A DNA stretch of 36,795 bases from NCBI GenBank assembly GCA_964522505.1, contig CAZFWJ010000034.1, positions 1-36,795 on the forward strand, in the 5' to 3' direction. A program made the translations under genes and the position numbers. Source of the DNA: GYS-P2D sp964522505. GTDB lineage: Bacteria; Bacteroidota; Bacteroidia; Chitinophagales; Saprospiraceae. Under the pieces are notes generated by a model. That model was not told the origin of the DNA, did no database searches, and saw nothing but the letters and a program-made list of their open reading frames with translations. Shown here in pieces: positions 24,188 through 33,631 of this stretch. Numbering within the stretch: the stretch's first letter is position 1; the number at the start of each line of letters is the position of its first letter.

Positions 24188-26812
24188 ATGCCAGAGGTCA
24201 GTGCGGTTAACGAATTTAAGGCCTACAGTTTTAAAGATTTAAAGATTTATTCCTCCACGGAATGGCTTGCGGATAATAGAAAAAAGTATCGTCAGGTCTT
24301 TGAAGAGTCCAGAGTCAAATACATCTATGTCGATCTAATCCTAGTAAATAAGCTATTTGATAGAGAGACCTGGGAACTCGAAGCTGAAATAAAATGCTAC
24401 AAGTATGATAAGGGTAAAAACCTTGTCACAACCTTGAACATAAAGAAGCAAGTAAAGAAACAAGATCACGTCTTTCATATCAGAGAAGGTTGGGGGCATA
24501 AGAAAGCTGGATCGTTTTGGAAAAAGGGTAAGTATAGCTGGGAAGTGTATATCAATGGTGAGAAGGTTACAACTAAGTATTTCTATGTTGAAAATATCTC
24601 GAACGATCCTAAGCTCAGGCATCCAGAGTTGGCACTTAAGGTTGATGAATTGTATTATTATGAGGGTAGCTTTGATCAGACTGATCAGAACAACCCCAAG
24701 ATTATCTCCAAGCAGTTTGATGTTAAGACTTCGAGATATGTTTTTGTCGAGTTCTCTATCATTAATAGACTCCCAAATCGTACCTGGTTTGCGGAGATCT
24801 TTATTCGCTTCTACAATGACAGTCGCGAACTGAAAGGTGAGGTTATCCGACTGGAGAAGATCAAAAGAGGTGAGCGTTTAGTGGTTATTAATGCTGGCTG
24901 GGGATCCAATGTCAAAGGCTCGTGGAGACCAGGGCGATATGATGTCGAAGTTATCTTCCAAGATCGCCTCATAGCACAGAGTCATTTCACTATAGCATAT
25001 ACAAAAGTAGAAGGATCAAATCCTATCATATTTCCCCAGGCCTTGCTAGAACTTGAGACTAACTTCATGACAAGTGAGGTTAAGGACAAGACAGCGATGA
25101 AGGATCTTTATAGTCTTATTGGGCTTAAAAATATCAAGAGTCAGATACAGAATCACACGAAGTATATCCAGTTCTTACAACTGCGTAAGGAGAGAGGTTT
25201 TAATGAGGATGAGCGACTCAATTTACATAGCATCTTCTTCGGTAATCCTGGTACGGGCAAGACTACTGTAGCCCGGAAGTTAGGGGCGATCTATAGCCAA
25301 ATAGGATTGTTGAAGACTGGACATGTCCATGAAGTAAGTAGGGTAGATCTGGTTGGTGAGTATATTGGACAGACAGCTCCAAAAGTAATGGCGGCCATTG
25401 ATCGTGCTCGAGGCGGGGTTCTATTTATAGACGAGGCTTATTCACTATCTCGAAACAATGATGATACTAAGGATTTCGGCAAGGAAGTCATAGAGCTATT
25501 GATCAAGGAGATGACACATCCTGATTGCGACTTTATGGTAGTAGCCGCAGGATATCCTGACCAGATGAACACCCTGATAGAATCTAATCCAGGTCTCGCT
25601 TCGAGATTCGCCTTCACCTATGAATTCACGGATTACAGCTATGATGAGCTAATCGAAATCATGAATTACTTCTCTGAACGAAAGGAAATAGAATTAACGC
25701 TAAGAGCACAAGAGGTCGTCCAAAAGATCATCTTAGATGCCTATCGTGACAAGAGTCGGAATTTTGGCAATGCTCGATTTGTTGATAACCTCTTAGATCG
25801 CGCTAAGGTTAATATGGGCATCAGAGTGATTGGATATCGAGATTCTGATATCACTGAAGATGATTTATGCAAGATTAAATTGGAGGATGTCCTTCCTTTA
25901 AGTAGCAAGCCTGCTCAACAACGAAAGGTTAGTGATATTAGCATTGACAGTGTCGATCTGAAGAGTGCCTTGGAGGATCTGAATAAGCTTATTGGATTAG
26001 AGAGTATTAAAAAAACCATCTATGATCTCGTAGAAGTAGTTCAGCATAAGATAACTACTGGAGCCCCAGTGACTAATGCATTCAATTTTCATACGATTCT
26101 TACTGGTAATCCTGGTACTGGTAAGACGACCGTCACGAGAGTATGTGCTCGAATATTCAGGGCCTTAGGTTTGATAGAACGAGGACACATTATAGAAACA
26201 GATCGACAGGGATTAGTAGCTGGATATGTAGGTCAAACTGCCCTTAAAACCAAAGCAGTCATCGACGATGCCATGGGTGGCGTATTATTTATAGATGAAG
26301 CTTATGCGCTTACTAAAAAGAATAGCTCTAATGACTTTGGGGATGAAGCGATTCAGACACTATTAAAACGTATGGAAGATGATCGGGGTGCCTTCTATTT
26401 GTTTGCTGCAGGTTATCCGCAGCTCATGGACAGTTTTCTATCAATGAATCCAGGATTGAAATCAAGGTTTGATCTATTTCTACATTTTGATGATTATGAT
26501 CATGATCAACTTTTAGAGATAGCTGAGTCATTTATGAATGATGAAGGCCTCAGGATGTCCTCTGAGGGGCGATCGCTCTTGTATGATCACATTCGGCATG
26601 TAGTAAGTCGCAAGGACAAGGACTTTGGCAATGCACGTTGGATAAGAGGTATTGTAAAAGAAATAATACACAATCAGAATCTCAGAATCTCTAAAGAATC
26701 AGGATCTTATAGTGATCACTACTACCGCTTGATAAAAGGTATAGATGTATCAAAAACTATTGCTAATCAAAGTAAGCAATACAGTTTTAAGCGAGATACA
26801 ATAGGATTCTAA
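24188..26812 (+). CDS. Double CbxX/SpoVK-type AAA+ ATPase with two N-terminal beta repeats
   Basis: 874 residues. Two homologous N-terminal units near residues 15-140 and 155-280 share a GWG ... GS(F)W(K/R)xG(K/R)Y pattern, with GWG at 101 and 237, and look like beta-sandwich domains. Two CbxX/CfxQ-type AAA+ modules follow. The first has Walker A GNPGTGKT at 352-359 and LFIDE at 412-416; the second has GNPGTGKT at 640-647 and LFIDE at 700-704. Each has the GxTAxK loop (YIGQTAPK, YVGQTALK) and AAGYP. Related proteins include Rubisco activase CbbX, SpoVK and type VII EccA. No Rubisco gene is nearby, so the client is unknown. The stop overlaps the converging gene by 4 bases. Confidence 0.85.
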   Translation: MPEVSAVNEFKAYSFKDLKIYSSTEWLADNRKKYRQVFEESRVKYIYVDLILVNKLFDRETWELEAEIKCYKYDKGKNLVTTLNIKKQVKKQDHVFHIREGWGHKKAGSFWKKGKYSWEVYINGEKVTTKYFYVENISNDPKLRHPELALKVDELYYYEGSFDQTDQNNPKIISKQFDVKTSRYVFVEFSIINRLPNRTWFAEIFIRFYNDSRELKGEVIRLEKIKRGERLVVINAGWGSNVKGSWRPGRYDVEVIFQDRLIAQSHFTIAYTKVEGSNPIIFPQALLELETNFMTSEVKDKTAMKDLYSLIGLKNIKSQIQNHTKYIQFLQLRKERGFNEDERLNLHSIFFGNPGTGKTTVARKLGAIYSQIGLLKTGHVHEVSRVDLVGEYIGQTAPKVMAAIDRARGGVLFIDEAYSLSRNNDDTKDFGKEVIELLIKEMTHPDCDFMVVAAGYPDQMNTLIESNPGLASRFAFTYEFTDYSYDELIEIMNYFSERKEIELTLRAQEVVQKIILDAYRDKSRNFGNARFVDNLLDRAKVNMGIRVIGYRDSDITEDDLCKIKLEDVLPLSSKPAQQRKVSDISIDSVDLKSALEDLNKLIGLESIKKTIYDLVEVVQHKITTGAPVTNAFNFHTILTGNPGTGKTTVTRVCARIFRALGLIERGHIIETDRQGLVAGYVGQTALKTKAVIDDAMGGVLFIDEAYALTKKNSSNDFGDEAIQTLLKRMEDDRGAFYLFAAGYPQLMDSFLSMNPGLKSRFDLFLHFDDYDHDQLLEIAESFMNDEGLRMSSEGRSLLYDHIRHVVSRKDKDFGNARWIRGIVKEIIHNQNLRISKESGSYSDHYYRLIKGIDVSKTIANQSKQYSFKRDTIGF

Positions 26813-28410
26813 AACTTAAGTAAAACTGAAGCGGAAAGATTTCTTGAGTAGTTGTCATAACCTCTAAGTACCTCAAACTCATTGTTTAAGAGATTAGTAC
26901 CGTTAAGTTGCACAGTGAGCAAATCTATAGGTCTATAGTTTATGCTTAAGCCTAAATCATATCTAAAATTAGAGCTGACTTGAAGACCCGTCGCTAACAC
27001 ATCAGTTATCTGTTTATCACTCAAATCTGCAGTTAAAGAAGCTTCAAATTTTCGATCTGCTGTATGAAACGTTGTGCCGATGTTTAGTGTATGTTCAGGT
27101 CTGTATAGCAACACAGATTCAGAGTTGTAGATATTCTTGGTAATAGAAGTCTTGACATCAATGAGAGAATGAGCCTGAATGGCAACACTAAGGCTAGCGA
27201 TCCATGCATCGTAATCAATTCTGTCCACCTCAAAGAATCGTCTATTCTCATCTGACAACTCCCAGTTGATATCGTCAATATAGAAGTTGCGTGACAATTG
27301 TGCCGATACTTTGACTCGATCAGTCACATCGTTTCTCAGAGCAATAGCATGTTCTCTTATTCTTGTTGCGAAAGGCAGATCAAATGAGTTATTCAAAAAA
27401 GGATTAGCAGATGAAGTCTTATTTAGACCTTGATAATTATTGCGCTCCTGAACACTTAGACTCACATGATTATCAGGACTAAAATAGAAATTGGCTTTTA
27501 CAGCAGGATATAGTGATGTTCTATCCACTGTTCTATTTAGTGATCCACCTATGTTTAGCGTAAGCTGTTGTTTATTCCAAACTAATCCAAGATTGTTGTT
27601 GGACATGAGATCAGATGTAGTACCGAAGTTCATTGGTAAATAATTCTTAGACTGAGCGTGTATTCTTAGTTCTTGACTAAGTCCTTTAGATAGATGTGGA
27701 GTGATAATCCATAGATTCTCAGTGTTAGCTATGAAGTTATTTCTGGTGGTGCTATAGTTGACATTTAATCCATAATCAAAACTTTGGATATCATCATGAA
27801 AGGTGCGGTAGTCCATAGATACGCTAAAGTGTCTAATACGTATAGTATCCTGTGATTCAGCTCTGTTTAAATCGCTAAAAGCACCTTGATTACTTGATCT
27901 CCCATTTAAGGAAAGCTTGAACTCGCTATGATCTGTGACATAATATGAGGTATTGAGGCTTCCTTCTACTTTATTGAATTGTTTATTCACTATGCTCTTA
28001 TCATTCCAATTGTCATAAGCGGCATTAGCTTGGACGCTGAAGTAGTTGTCAACTTTATGAAATAAGGCTCCTTGTAATGCCAATGGATTCAGTGTGCCTG
28101 CTGTAGCCATGAGATGCCCGTAACTTCCATCATCTACTCTCGGCTGCTGGTAAGCCAGTGGTTCTATGTCCGCAGATAATTCAATTGATGGAACCCCGAA
28201 GCTTAGAATACTATCCTGACTCACTTCTAATGCCCCAATGTTTGGGATAGCACTTGAAGTAAACAAACCTGTTAATGGTTTGGCATCTATATGCTGTGAA
28301 ACGAAATTCTTACGTACCGAAAGTTTTTCATCAGTTATGTCTTGAGCTTCAGATGCTTGTAAGATCATAATACATAGAAGCAGGGTATATGTTGTTTTCA
28401 TCATTGTCAT
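26809..28410 (-). CDS. Outer-membrane beta-barrel protein, TonB-receptor-like
   Basis: 533 residues with a signal peptide (TYTLLLCIMILQASEAQ). No plug or carboxypeptidase-like domain is seen; the sequence is alternating beta-strand material (for example DNHVSLSVQERNNY) and ends in aromatic Phe (SASVLLKF), as barrel proteins do. The C-terminal region resembles the last part of TonB-dependent receptor barrels (LLTVQLNGTNLLNNEFEVL). It starts 4 bases after the stop of the TPR gene, so the two are a unit. The ATG at 28410 or the one at 28404 or 28401 could be used. Substrate unknown. Confidence 0.7.
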   Translation of the reverse strand: MTMMKTTYTLLLCIMILQASEAQDITDEKLSVRKNFVSQHIDAKPLTGLFTSSAIPNIGALEVSQDSILSFGVPSIELSADIEPLAYQQPRVDDGSYGHLMATAGTLNPLALQGALFHKVDNYFSVQANAAYDNWNDKSIVNKQFNKVEGSLNTSYYVTDHSEFKLSLNGRSSNQGAFSDLNRAESQDTIRIRHFSVSMDYRTFHDDIQSFDYGLNVNYSTTRNNFIANTENLWIITPHLSKGLSQELRIHAQSKNYLPMNFGTTSDLMSNNNLGLVWNKQQLTLNIGGSLNRTVDRTSLYPAVKANFYFSPDNHVSLSVQERNNYQGLNKTSSANPFLNNSFDLPFATRIREHAIALRNDVTDRVKVSAQLSRNFYIDDINWELSDENRRFFEVDRIDYDAWIASLSVAIQAHSLIDVKTSITKNIYNSESVLLYRPEHTLNIGTTFHTADRKFEASLTADLSDKQITDVLATGLQVSSNFRYDLGLSINYRPIDLLTVQLNGTNLLNNEFEVLRGYDNYSRNLSASVLLKF

Positions 28411-28414
28411 CAGA

Positions 28415-31312
28415 TTATAAGTTTATTTCGTTGAGCCGTTCCTTAGCTTGATTGATTAAATTGGGAGGTATCGACATGTCGGAATCCAACAGTGCTTCTA
28501 ATGCAGCAGAAGCATTTGTCTTTTCTCCTTTAAGAAAGTAGTTGTCTGATAAAAGTATCGTCGCTTTTGCAAACCAAGATGGATCGCTAATTAGTGCCGA
28601 ATAGTTTTCTGTAATGGTTGCGATTGATGACTGAAGTTCATCTTGATTAAACAGACTAAGTGCCACTATGTAGATCGCTTTTGGACTATTAGTCCACATA
28701 CTATGTGCAACGGTAGAATTCTTGAACGCCATGATCGCCGCCCAATCATTCTGTTGTACTTCTGCTGAGATAATCTTAAGTAGTATGTCCTCTGACAGTT
28801 GATCGGCACCCGTCTTTGAGGCAGCTATCAGTTGTGTGGCATCGTCGTATCGCTCCAACGCTACATAGGATTTCAATCTACTATGAGCGGAATCTGCATG
28901 ATCATTGAACCATCCTAAGTCGGAGAGTTCTAAATATGTAGTGTAATCTTCTTTAGCAAGTAGACGCTTAGAGGTTTCTACAGTCAATTCTTCATGATTT
29001 AGAGGGCTGTACTTCCGTAGGTAGCTGATTGTTTGAGCCAAGGCATCTTGGTCATCGGTTTTAATCAAGCACTGTACGATATAGTGATCGAGTTCTTGAT
29101 CCGAGCTAGAGTTGTATTGATTCTTTAATCTCTTTAACTCAGTTAGAGCAACCTCATAGTTTCCATTCTGAAACTGTTCTATGGCAAATTGCCGTTTGAT
29201 AGTTTTAGTATCGCTGAGGCGATCTGATCTTTGGACGACTTCAGCATAAGAGTCAGCATCAACTTTATAGGTAGCGTATAGTTCTTTAAGCGCCTTTTCT
29301 GCTGATTCCTTGTATTGTGGTTGATGTGATTGTTCCAATATGCGACTATAGTACTGTTCCGCATTATCGTAATCACCAGCGTTTACATATATCAATCCGA
29401 GCTGTAGTAGAGATTCTGATCTAAGTGATTCATCTTGAACAGCAGTTAGGCCCTGATAGAATTTCTTGGCATTGTCATATTGACCAAGTTCAAAGTATCT
29501 ATTACCTATTTCTAGTCTACTATCGTTGGCATATGGGCTATTGGGAAATCGCTCAATCAGTTCTTCATAAGTAATGATTTGCTCATAAGGCTTATTCTTA
29601 AGTTTATGAACAGCACCAATACGGTACAGGGCATGATCTCCTTGAGAATCAGCACTTCTCACAGCTTTCTGATAGACTTCTTGAGCATGGGTGTAGTCTG
29701 CGATTGCAAAGTAGCAATCGCCCATTCTATTGAGTATGTCTTCTTGCAAGCTGAGATCTATATCAGTGCTTGACACGATTCCTTGTGCTTTGGATAGATG
29801 ACCTAAGGCCTGTCTATAATTGTCTTCATCGAGATAGATATAGGATAGCGCATATTCGGTCTTGAGTTGAGTATCGCTATCTGTGCTATTGATCCTATTG
29901 GTTTGCCTTAGTTCTTCAAATCTGCTCTTGGCTATGCTGTATTCGCCTTTTACAAAGTAACTCCAGGCGATATCACTGCCCAGTTGTATGCTCTGAGGAG
30001 CATTGATGTCTACTCTGTTGCTCATAGACAGATATCTAAACGCACCCTCAATGTTGTTATTAGCTAGTGCTTCTTGGCCTTCGCTTTGACACTTATTGAG
30101 TAGATGTTGCTTTTGCTGAGATGTTAAGTTGGCGATAAGATTTTGATCAATATTCTCGATCGATACATCGTCTGAATTGATAATCAATGAGCTAATAGCA
30201 CGCTGTGCCGAAGCTTTGATAGCCGTGTTTTGTATGACATTTAATACTTCGAGGGCAGCATTGTAATCTGCCTTGGCGATATGATTCTGTGCGATATTGA
30301 ACCTCATCTCATCGGCATGAGGAGTGTTAAGCAGTTGTGTATAGACATCAGTGGATTCCTGATGTTTACCGACGTGATGCAGCGCTTGTGCATAGGCAGC
30401 CTGCGTATAGATCGATGTTTCCTCGGTCTTGTTTTTCTTGACTCGTTTGATAAGCTCATCATATTGTTCTTGCTGAAGTAATGCACTGATGAGCAATTCT
30501 TCTTGATCAGTATCCTTGAGCAGTTCAATACTTTCATTAATCTCATTGAGTTTGAAGTACGAGATGGCAACATATTCTTTGATTGCAGATATCTGAAACA
30601 ACTGTGTTTCTTTAAGCCGTGGTGCATACCACTTCACCACAGACTGATAATCTTTTAAAGCGAAATGCGACAAGGCGAGGTAGTAGGGCAGGTGATGCTG
30701 CAACTCATAGGTCGTTCCGATTTTCTTGAGGTTAGAGAGTGCTGCTTTATAGTCCCCTTGGATTATGTTGATTAGTCCCGCATAGTATCTCGCATGGTTG
30801 AAGTATGGCGATGATAGATCATCACACTTGTTAAATGCTTGCAGTGCTCCAGTGAGCTCCTTTTTCTTGATGAGTTCATACCCCTCGATAAATGCATACT
30901 CAGCAGATACCGAGTTGCCTGCAGTTGCTTTAGGCTTATAGTCCTCTATACTCGAGTCAGCAGGTAAGATGCCATTAAGACTCTTGAAGTTGAGATATCT
31001 TGCCAGTAAGGGTTGTACATCTGGATGCCCTAACAAAAACTTGTCATATTCTTTGAGTTGAGCAACTGTGGTGAGCTCTGCTATGTGCAGGATGTTTTCA
31101 AGTCTTTTACGCTCTGAATCTATCCCCTGTAGTAGGTCAACAGAAGTGGTAGATTCTTGTTCAAATTCGGGGTACCGAATTGATTCATTGTATAAGTCCT
31201 CATTATCCATAATTTTGGACTCATTAAACAATGTGACGGATTGGGCTGCAGCGTTTTTTACTGATAGGATGCTAAAAGCAAGTAAAACGCTGTATTGTAA
31301 TAATTTACACAT
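28415..31312 (-). CDS. Large exported TPR-repeat protein
   Basis: 965 residues: signal peptide (LLQYSVLLAFSILS ... AAAQ), then tetratricopeptide repeats over most of the length. Examples are ADYTHAQEVYQKAVRSA, GQYDNAKKFYQGL, and GDYDNAEQYYSRILEQ. It has about 20 helix pairs and no enzyme motif. It is the first gene of a two-gene unit with the barrel protein. The pairing suggests a periplasmic scaffold acting with an outer-membrane barrel. I do not know the process served. Confidence 0.78.
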   Translation of the reverse strand: MCKLLQYSVLLAFSILSVKNAAAQSVTLFNESKIMDNEDLYNESIRYPEFEQESTTSVDLLQGIDSERKRLENILHIAELTTVAQLKEYDKFLLGHPDVQPLLARYLNFKSLNGILPADSSIEDYKPKATAGNSVSAEYAFIEGYELIKKKELTGALQAFNKCDDLSSPYFNHARYYAGLINIIQGDYKAALSNLKKIGTTYELQHHLPYYLALSHFALKDYQSVVKWYAPRLKETQLFQISAIKEYVAISYFKLNEINESIELLKDTDQEELLISALLQQEQYDELIKRVKKNKTEETSIYTQAAYAQALHHVGKHQESTDVYTQLLNTPHADEMRFNIAQNHIAKADYNAALEVLNVIQNTAIKASAQRAISSLIINSDDVSIENIDQNLIANLTSQQKQHLLNKCQSEGQEALANNNIEGAFRYLSMSNRVDINAPQSIQLGSDIAWSYFVKGEYSIAKSRFEELRQTNRINSTDSDTQLKTEYALSYIYLDEDNYRQALGHLSKAQGIVSSTDIDLSLQEDILNRMGDCYFAIADYTHAQEVYQKAVRSADSQGDHALYRIGAVHKLKNKPYEQIITYEELIERFPNSPYANDSRLEIGNRYFELGQYDNAKKFYQGLTAVQDESLRSESLLQLGLIYVNAGDYDNAEQYYSRILEQSHQPQYKESAEKALKELYATYKVDADSYAEVVQRSDRLSDTKTIKRQFAIEQFQNGNYEVALTELKRLKNQYNSSSDQELDHYIVQCLIKTDDQDALAQTISYLRKYSPLNHEELTVETSKRLLAKEDYTTYLELSDLGWFNDHADSAHSRLKSYVALERYDDATQLIAASKTGADQLSEDILLKIISAEVQQNDWAAIMAFKNSTVAHSMWTNSPKAIYIVALSLFNQDELQSSIATITENYSALISDPSWFAKATILLSDNYFLKGEKTNASAALEALLDSDMSIPPNLINQAKERLNEINL

Positions 31313-31438
31313 TCTAAATAATTGTAATATGTAAATTTAGAATAATAAATACACACCGCCAAATGTGACTATGTTTATACTTAATACGTTATAAAACCGT
31401 GATGATATATCAGCGTATATTTTAATAGATTAGCAGTT

Positions 31439-33289
31439 ATGAAAAAAGCACTACTTCTTCTTTCGATTATTTCATTTGTCAGCCTTCTTTATGCAAATCC
31501 AGATCGCTGGCAGCAGAAGGTGAATTATGAAATGAAAATTGATTTTGACGTCAATACACATCGATTCACTGGTGAGCAGACGATTACCTACCAGAACAAT
31601 TCTCCAGATGTATTGACTCATGTGTACTACCATCTCTATTTCAATGCCTTCCAGCCTAATAGTATGATGGATGTCAGATCTCGCACAATAGCAGATCCGG
31701 ATCGTAGGGTTAAGGATCGCATCTCCAAATTATCACTTAACGAAATCGGGTATCACCGCATTGATGAATTGAAGCAGGATGGTCAGGCGCTATCTTATCA
31801 TATTGAAGGAACCATATTAGAGGTCCAACTGGCTAAGCCGCTTAAGCCAGGTGATAAGACCAAGCTTACGATGAAGTTCAACTCACAGGTGCCATTACAG
31901 ATTCGTAGATCTGGTAGAGACAGTGCTGAGGGTATAGACTATAGTATGGCACAATGGTATCCTAAACTCTGCGAGTATGACTATCAGGGATGGCATGCCA
32001 ATCCATATGTAGGTAGGGAGTTTCATGGAGTGTGGGGAGATTTTGATGTAGAGATCAAGATCGATGATTCATATATACTGGGAGCGAGTGGCGTCCTTAC
32101 TAATGCAAAGAAAATAGGTCGTGGCTATAGTGATAAGGAGGTCAAGATTAAAGGGAAAAAGACTACATGGAAGTTTAAGGCCGAGAACGTGCACGATTTC
32201 GTTTGGGCTGCAGATCCTGACTATACGGTCGAGATGGGCTACACTGACGCCGGCACCAAAATATACTATATCTACCAGCCTGGCGCACGTACCACAGAAA
32301 ACTGGCAGAATCTCCATAGAGCTATGAATGTCGCAGAAGCGTACATGAATAATAGATTTGGCAAATATCCATATCCTGTTTATTCCTTTATCCAAGGTGG
32401 TGATGGTGGCATGGAGTATCCTATGGCGACTTTGATTACTGGCGAGCGCAGTTATAATAGCCTCGTAGGTGTGGCCGTACATGAATGGATGCACAGCTGG
32501 TTTCAGATGATTCTCGGCACTAATGAAGCCTTATATCCTTGGATGGATGAGGGCTTTACCACATTTGGCTCAAGTGAAGTGATGCACCTCCTGAAGACAG
32601 AGCAACTGATACCAGGGGATATAGCCGTACATCATCCTAACGAAGGGAATGTTAGAGGATATGTGAATTTTGCGCTCACAGGTCTTGAAGAGCCGCTGAG
32701 CACTCATGCGGATCACTTCGTCACTAACTCGGCTTATGGTAGAGGCAGCTATACCAAGGGGGCAGTCTTCTTGACACAATTACAATATATTATGGGAGAA
32801 GAGGCTTTCAGCCAAGGGATGTTGAACTATTACAATACTTGGAAATACAAGCATCCCAATGTCAATGATTTTATTCGAGTGATGGAGAAGACCAGCAAAT
32901 TGGAGTTGGATTGGTTTAAAGAATACTTCGTCAATACAACACATACCATTGACTATAGTGTCGATGCAGTCGAAGCTCAAGCTGAAAATGTATCAGCGAT
33001 TAACTTGACTAAAGTTGGAGTAATGCCAATGCCAGTAGATGTAGCAATCACACTCACAAGTGGAGAAGTAGTGAATTATACGATTCCTCTTAGGATGATG
33101 AGAGGAGCTAAGTCTTCTGACGGCTACACTAAATATGAAGTTGCAGCGGATTGGCCTTGGACGCATAGTAGTTATGTGCTACAAGTACCCTATGATAGAA
33201 GCACGATACAGTCCGTGGCTATCGATGCCACCTACAAGTTAGCTGATGCCAATGTTGATAATAACAGATTCGGCGAAACCCAACCATAA
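31439..33289 (+). CDS. M1-family zinc metallopeptidase, exported
   Basis: 616 residues with a signal peptide (KKALLLLSIISFVSLLYA). The zinc site is complete: HEWMH at 348-352 and Glu371 in WMDEGFT, 18 residues between the last histidine and the glutamate. The substrate-anchoring GGMEYP motif is at 323-328. It has the M1 aminopeptidase order: beta N-terminal domain, catalytic thermolysin-like domain, short C-terminal beta part. It would cleave peptides in the periplasm or outside. It is a single gene, divergent from the TPR gene across 126 bases, and closed by a strong terminator. Confidence 0.92.
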   Translation: MKKALLLLSIISFVSLLYANPDRWQQKVNYEMKIDFDVNTHRFTGEQTITYQNNSPDVLTHVYYHLYFNAFQPNSMMDVRSRTIADPDRRVKDRISKLSLNEIGYHRIDELKQDGQALSYHIEGTILEVQLAKPLKPGDKTKLTMKFNSQVPLQIRRSGRDSAEGIDYSMAQWYPKLCEYDYQGWHANPYVGREFHGVWGDFDVEIKIDDSYILGASGVLTNAKKIGRGYSDKEVKIKGKKTTWKFKAENVHDFVWAADPDYTVEMGYTDAGTKIYYIYQPGARTTENWQNLHRAMNVAEAYMNNRFGKYPYPVYSFIQGGDGGMEYPMATLITGERSYNSLVGVAVHEWMHSWFQMILGTNEALYPWMDEGFTTFGSSEVMHLLKTEQLIPGDIAVHHPNEGNVRGYVNFALTGLEEPLSTHADHFVTNSAYGRGSYTKGAVFLTQLQYIMGEEAFSQGMLNYYNTWKYKHPNVNDFIRVMEKTSKLELDWFKEYFVNTTHTIDYSVDAVEAQAENVSAINLTKVGVMPMPVDVAITLTSGEVVNYTIPLRMMRGAKSSDGYTKYEVAADWPWTHSSYVLQVPYDRSTIQSVAIDATYKLADANVDNNRFGETQP

Positions 33290-33303
33290 TAAAAAGACTC
33301 AAT

Positions 33304-33334
33304 GAGCTCGGCAGTCCTGTCGGGCTCTTTTTTT
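33304..33334 (+). terminator. Rho-independent terminator after the M1 peptidase gene
   Basis: GAGCTCGGCA (33304-33313) pairs with TGTCGGGCTC (33318-33327), a 10-bp stem with two G-U pairs and a 4-base loop GTCC, directly followed by seven T. It starts 15 bases after the peptidase stop and ends that transcript before the restriction-modification locus. Confidence 0.8.
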
Positions 33335-33361
33335 GATGTCTATATCTTGAAACTAGATTTG
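33332..33361 (+). promoter_or_regulatory. Candidate promoter of the type I restriction-modification locus
   Basis: TAGATTTG (33354-33361) fits the -7 consensus TAnnTTTG, and TTTG (33332-33335) lies 18 bases upstream as a -33 element. The -33 overlaps the T tract of the preceding terminator. It lies about 260 bases before hsdM, a suitable distance for a promoter that once served the decayed upstream regulator. Confidence 0.35.
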
Positions 33362-33410
33362 CTATACATTTACTAGAATCAGGAGAGGAAAAGAAAAAAA
33401 TGCCATCCTC

Positions 33411-33444
33411 AAAAAGCAACAGCGTCTTGCAGACATTGCTTTTT
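33411..33444. repeat. Perfect 9-bp inverted repeat, terminator-like hairpin upstream of hsdM
   Basis: AAAAAGCAA (33411-33419) and TTGCTTTTT (33436-33444) are perfect complements around a 16-base loop that itself holds GTC-TTGCA-GAC. The A run on one side and T run on the other would make it terminator-like in both directions. It lies in the 334-base non-coding gap, together with the terminator, the promoter and the regulator remnant. It may instead be a leftover of DNA insertion. Confidence 0.4.
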
Positions 33445-33520
33445 CCACCACCCGCAATTTAAAACCACCCAACACTCACTAAGATCTGCCGAAATTGTGC
33501 ATTGATAAACAGTGAATCCT

Positions 33521-33631
33521 TCTAACTTTAATAGATAACCAAGTTTAGAAGACTTATATAAGATCGCAGGTATTTTAAAAATTAAAAGTGTTGATTTACT
33601 AATCGAAGACATCAAAGACGAGAATGAATAA
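33521..33631 (+). pseudogene. Decayed tail of an XRE-type HTH regulator before hsdM
   Basis: Read in frame from 33521 the codons give SNFNR, a stop, then PSLEDLYKIAGILK and SVDLLIEDIKDENE to a TAA at 33629-33631. The part after the stop has the typical C-terminal pattern of XRE-type helix-turn-helix proteins (PSLE.L.KIA..L.V..DLL). The stop overlaps the hsdM start (ATG at 33624), as is usual for a controller gene in front of a methyltransferase. An in-frame TAA at 33536-33538 and the absence of a recognition helix show that the 5' part is lost. No functional start is seen. Confidence 0.6.

Noticed and set aside
24188..26812. Rubisco activase CbbX
   Set aside because: The AAA+ modules are of the CbxX class, but this protein has two of them plus N-terminal repeats, and no cbbL or cbbS gene is nearby.
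32069..32494. Open frame of 141 codons on the minus strand inside the M1 peptidase gene
   Set aside because: The plus-strand gene contains the full zinc site over the same bases. The antisense product has no domain and no promoter.
33409..33615. Open frame of 68 codons on the minus strand upstream of hsdM
   Set aside because: It covers the hairpin and the regulator remnant and has no domain; the opposite strand explains the region better.
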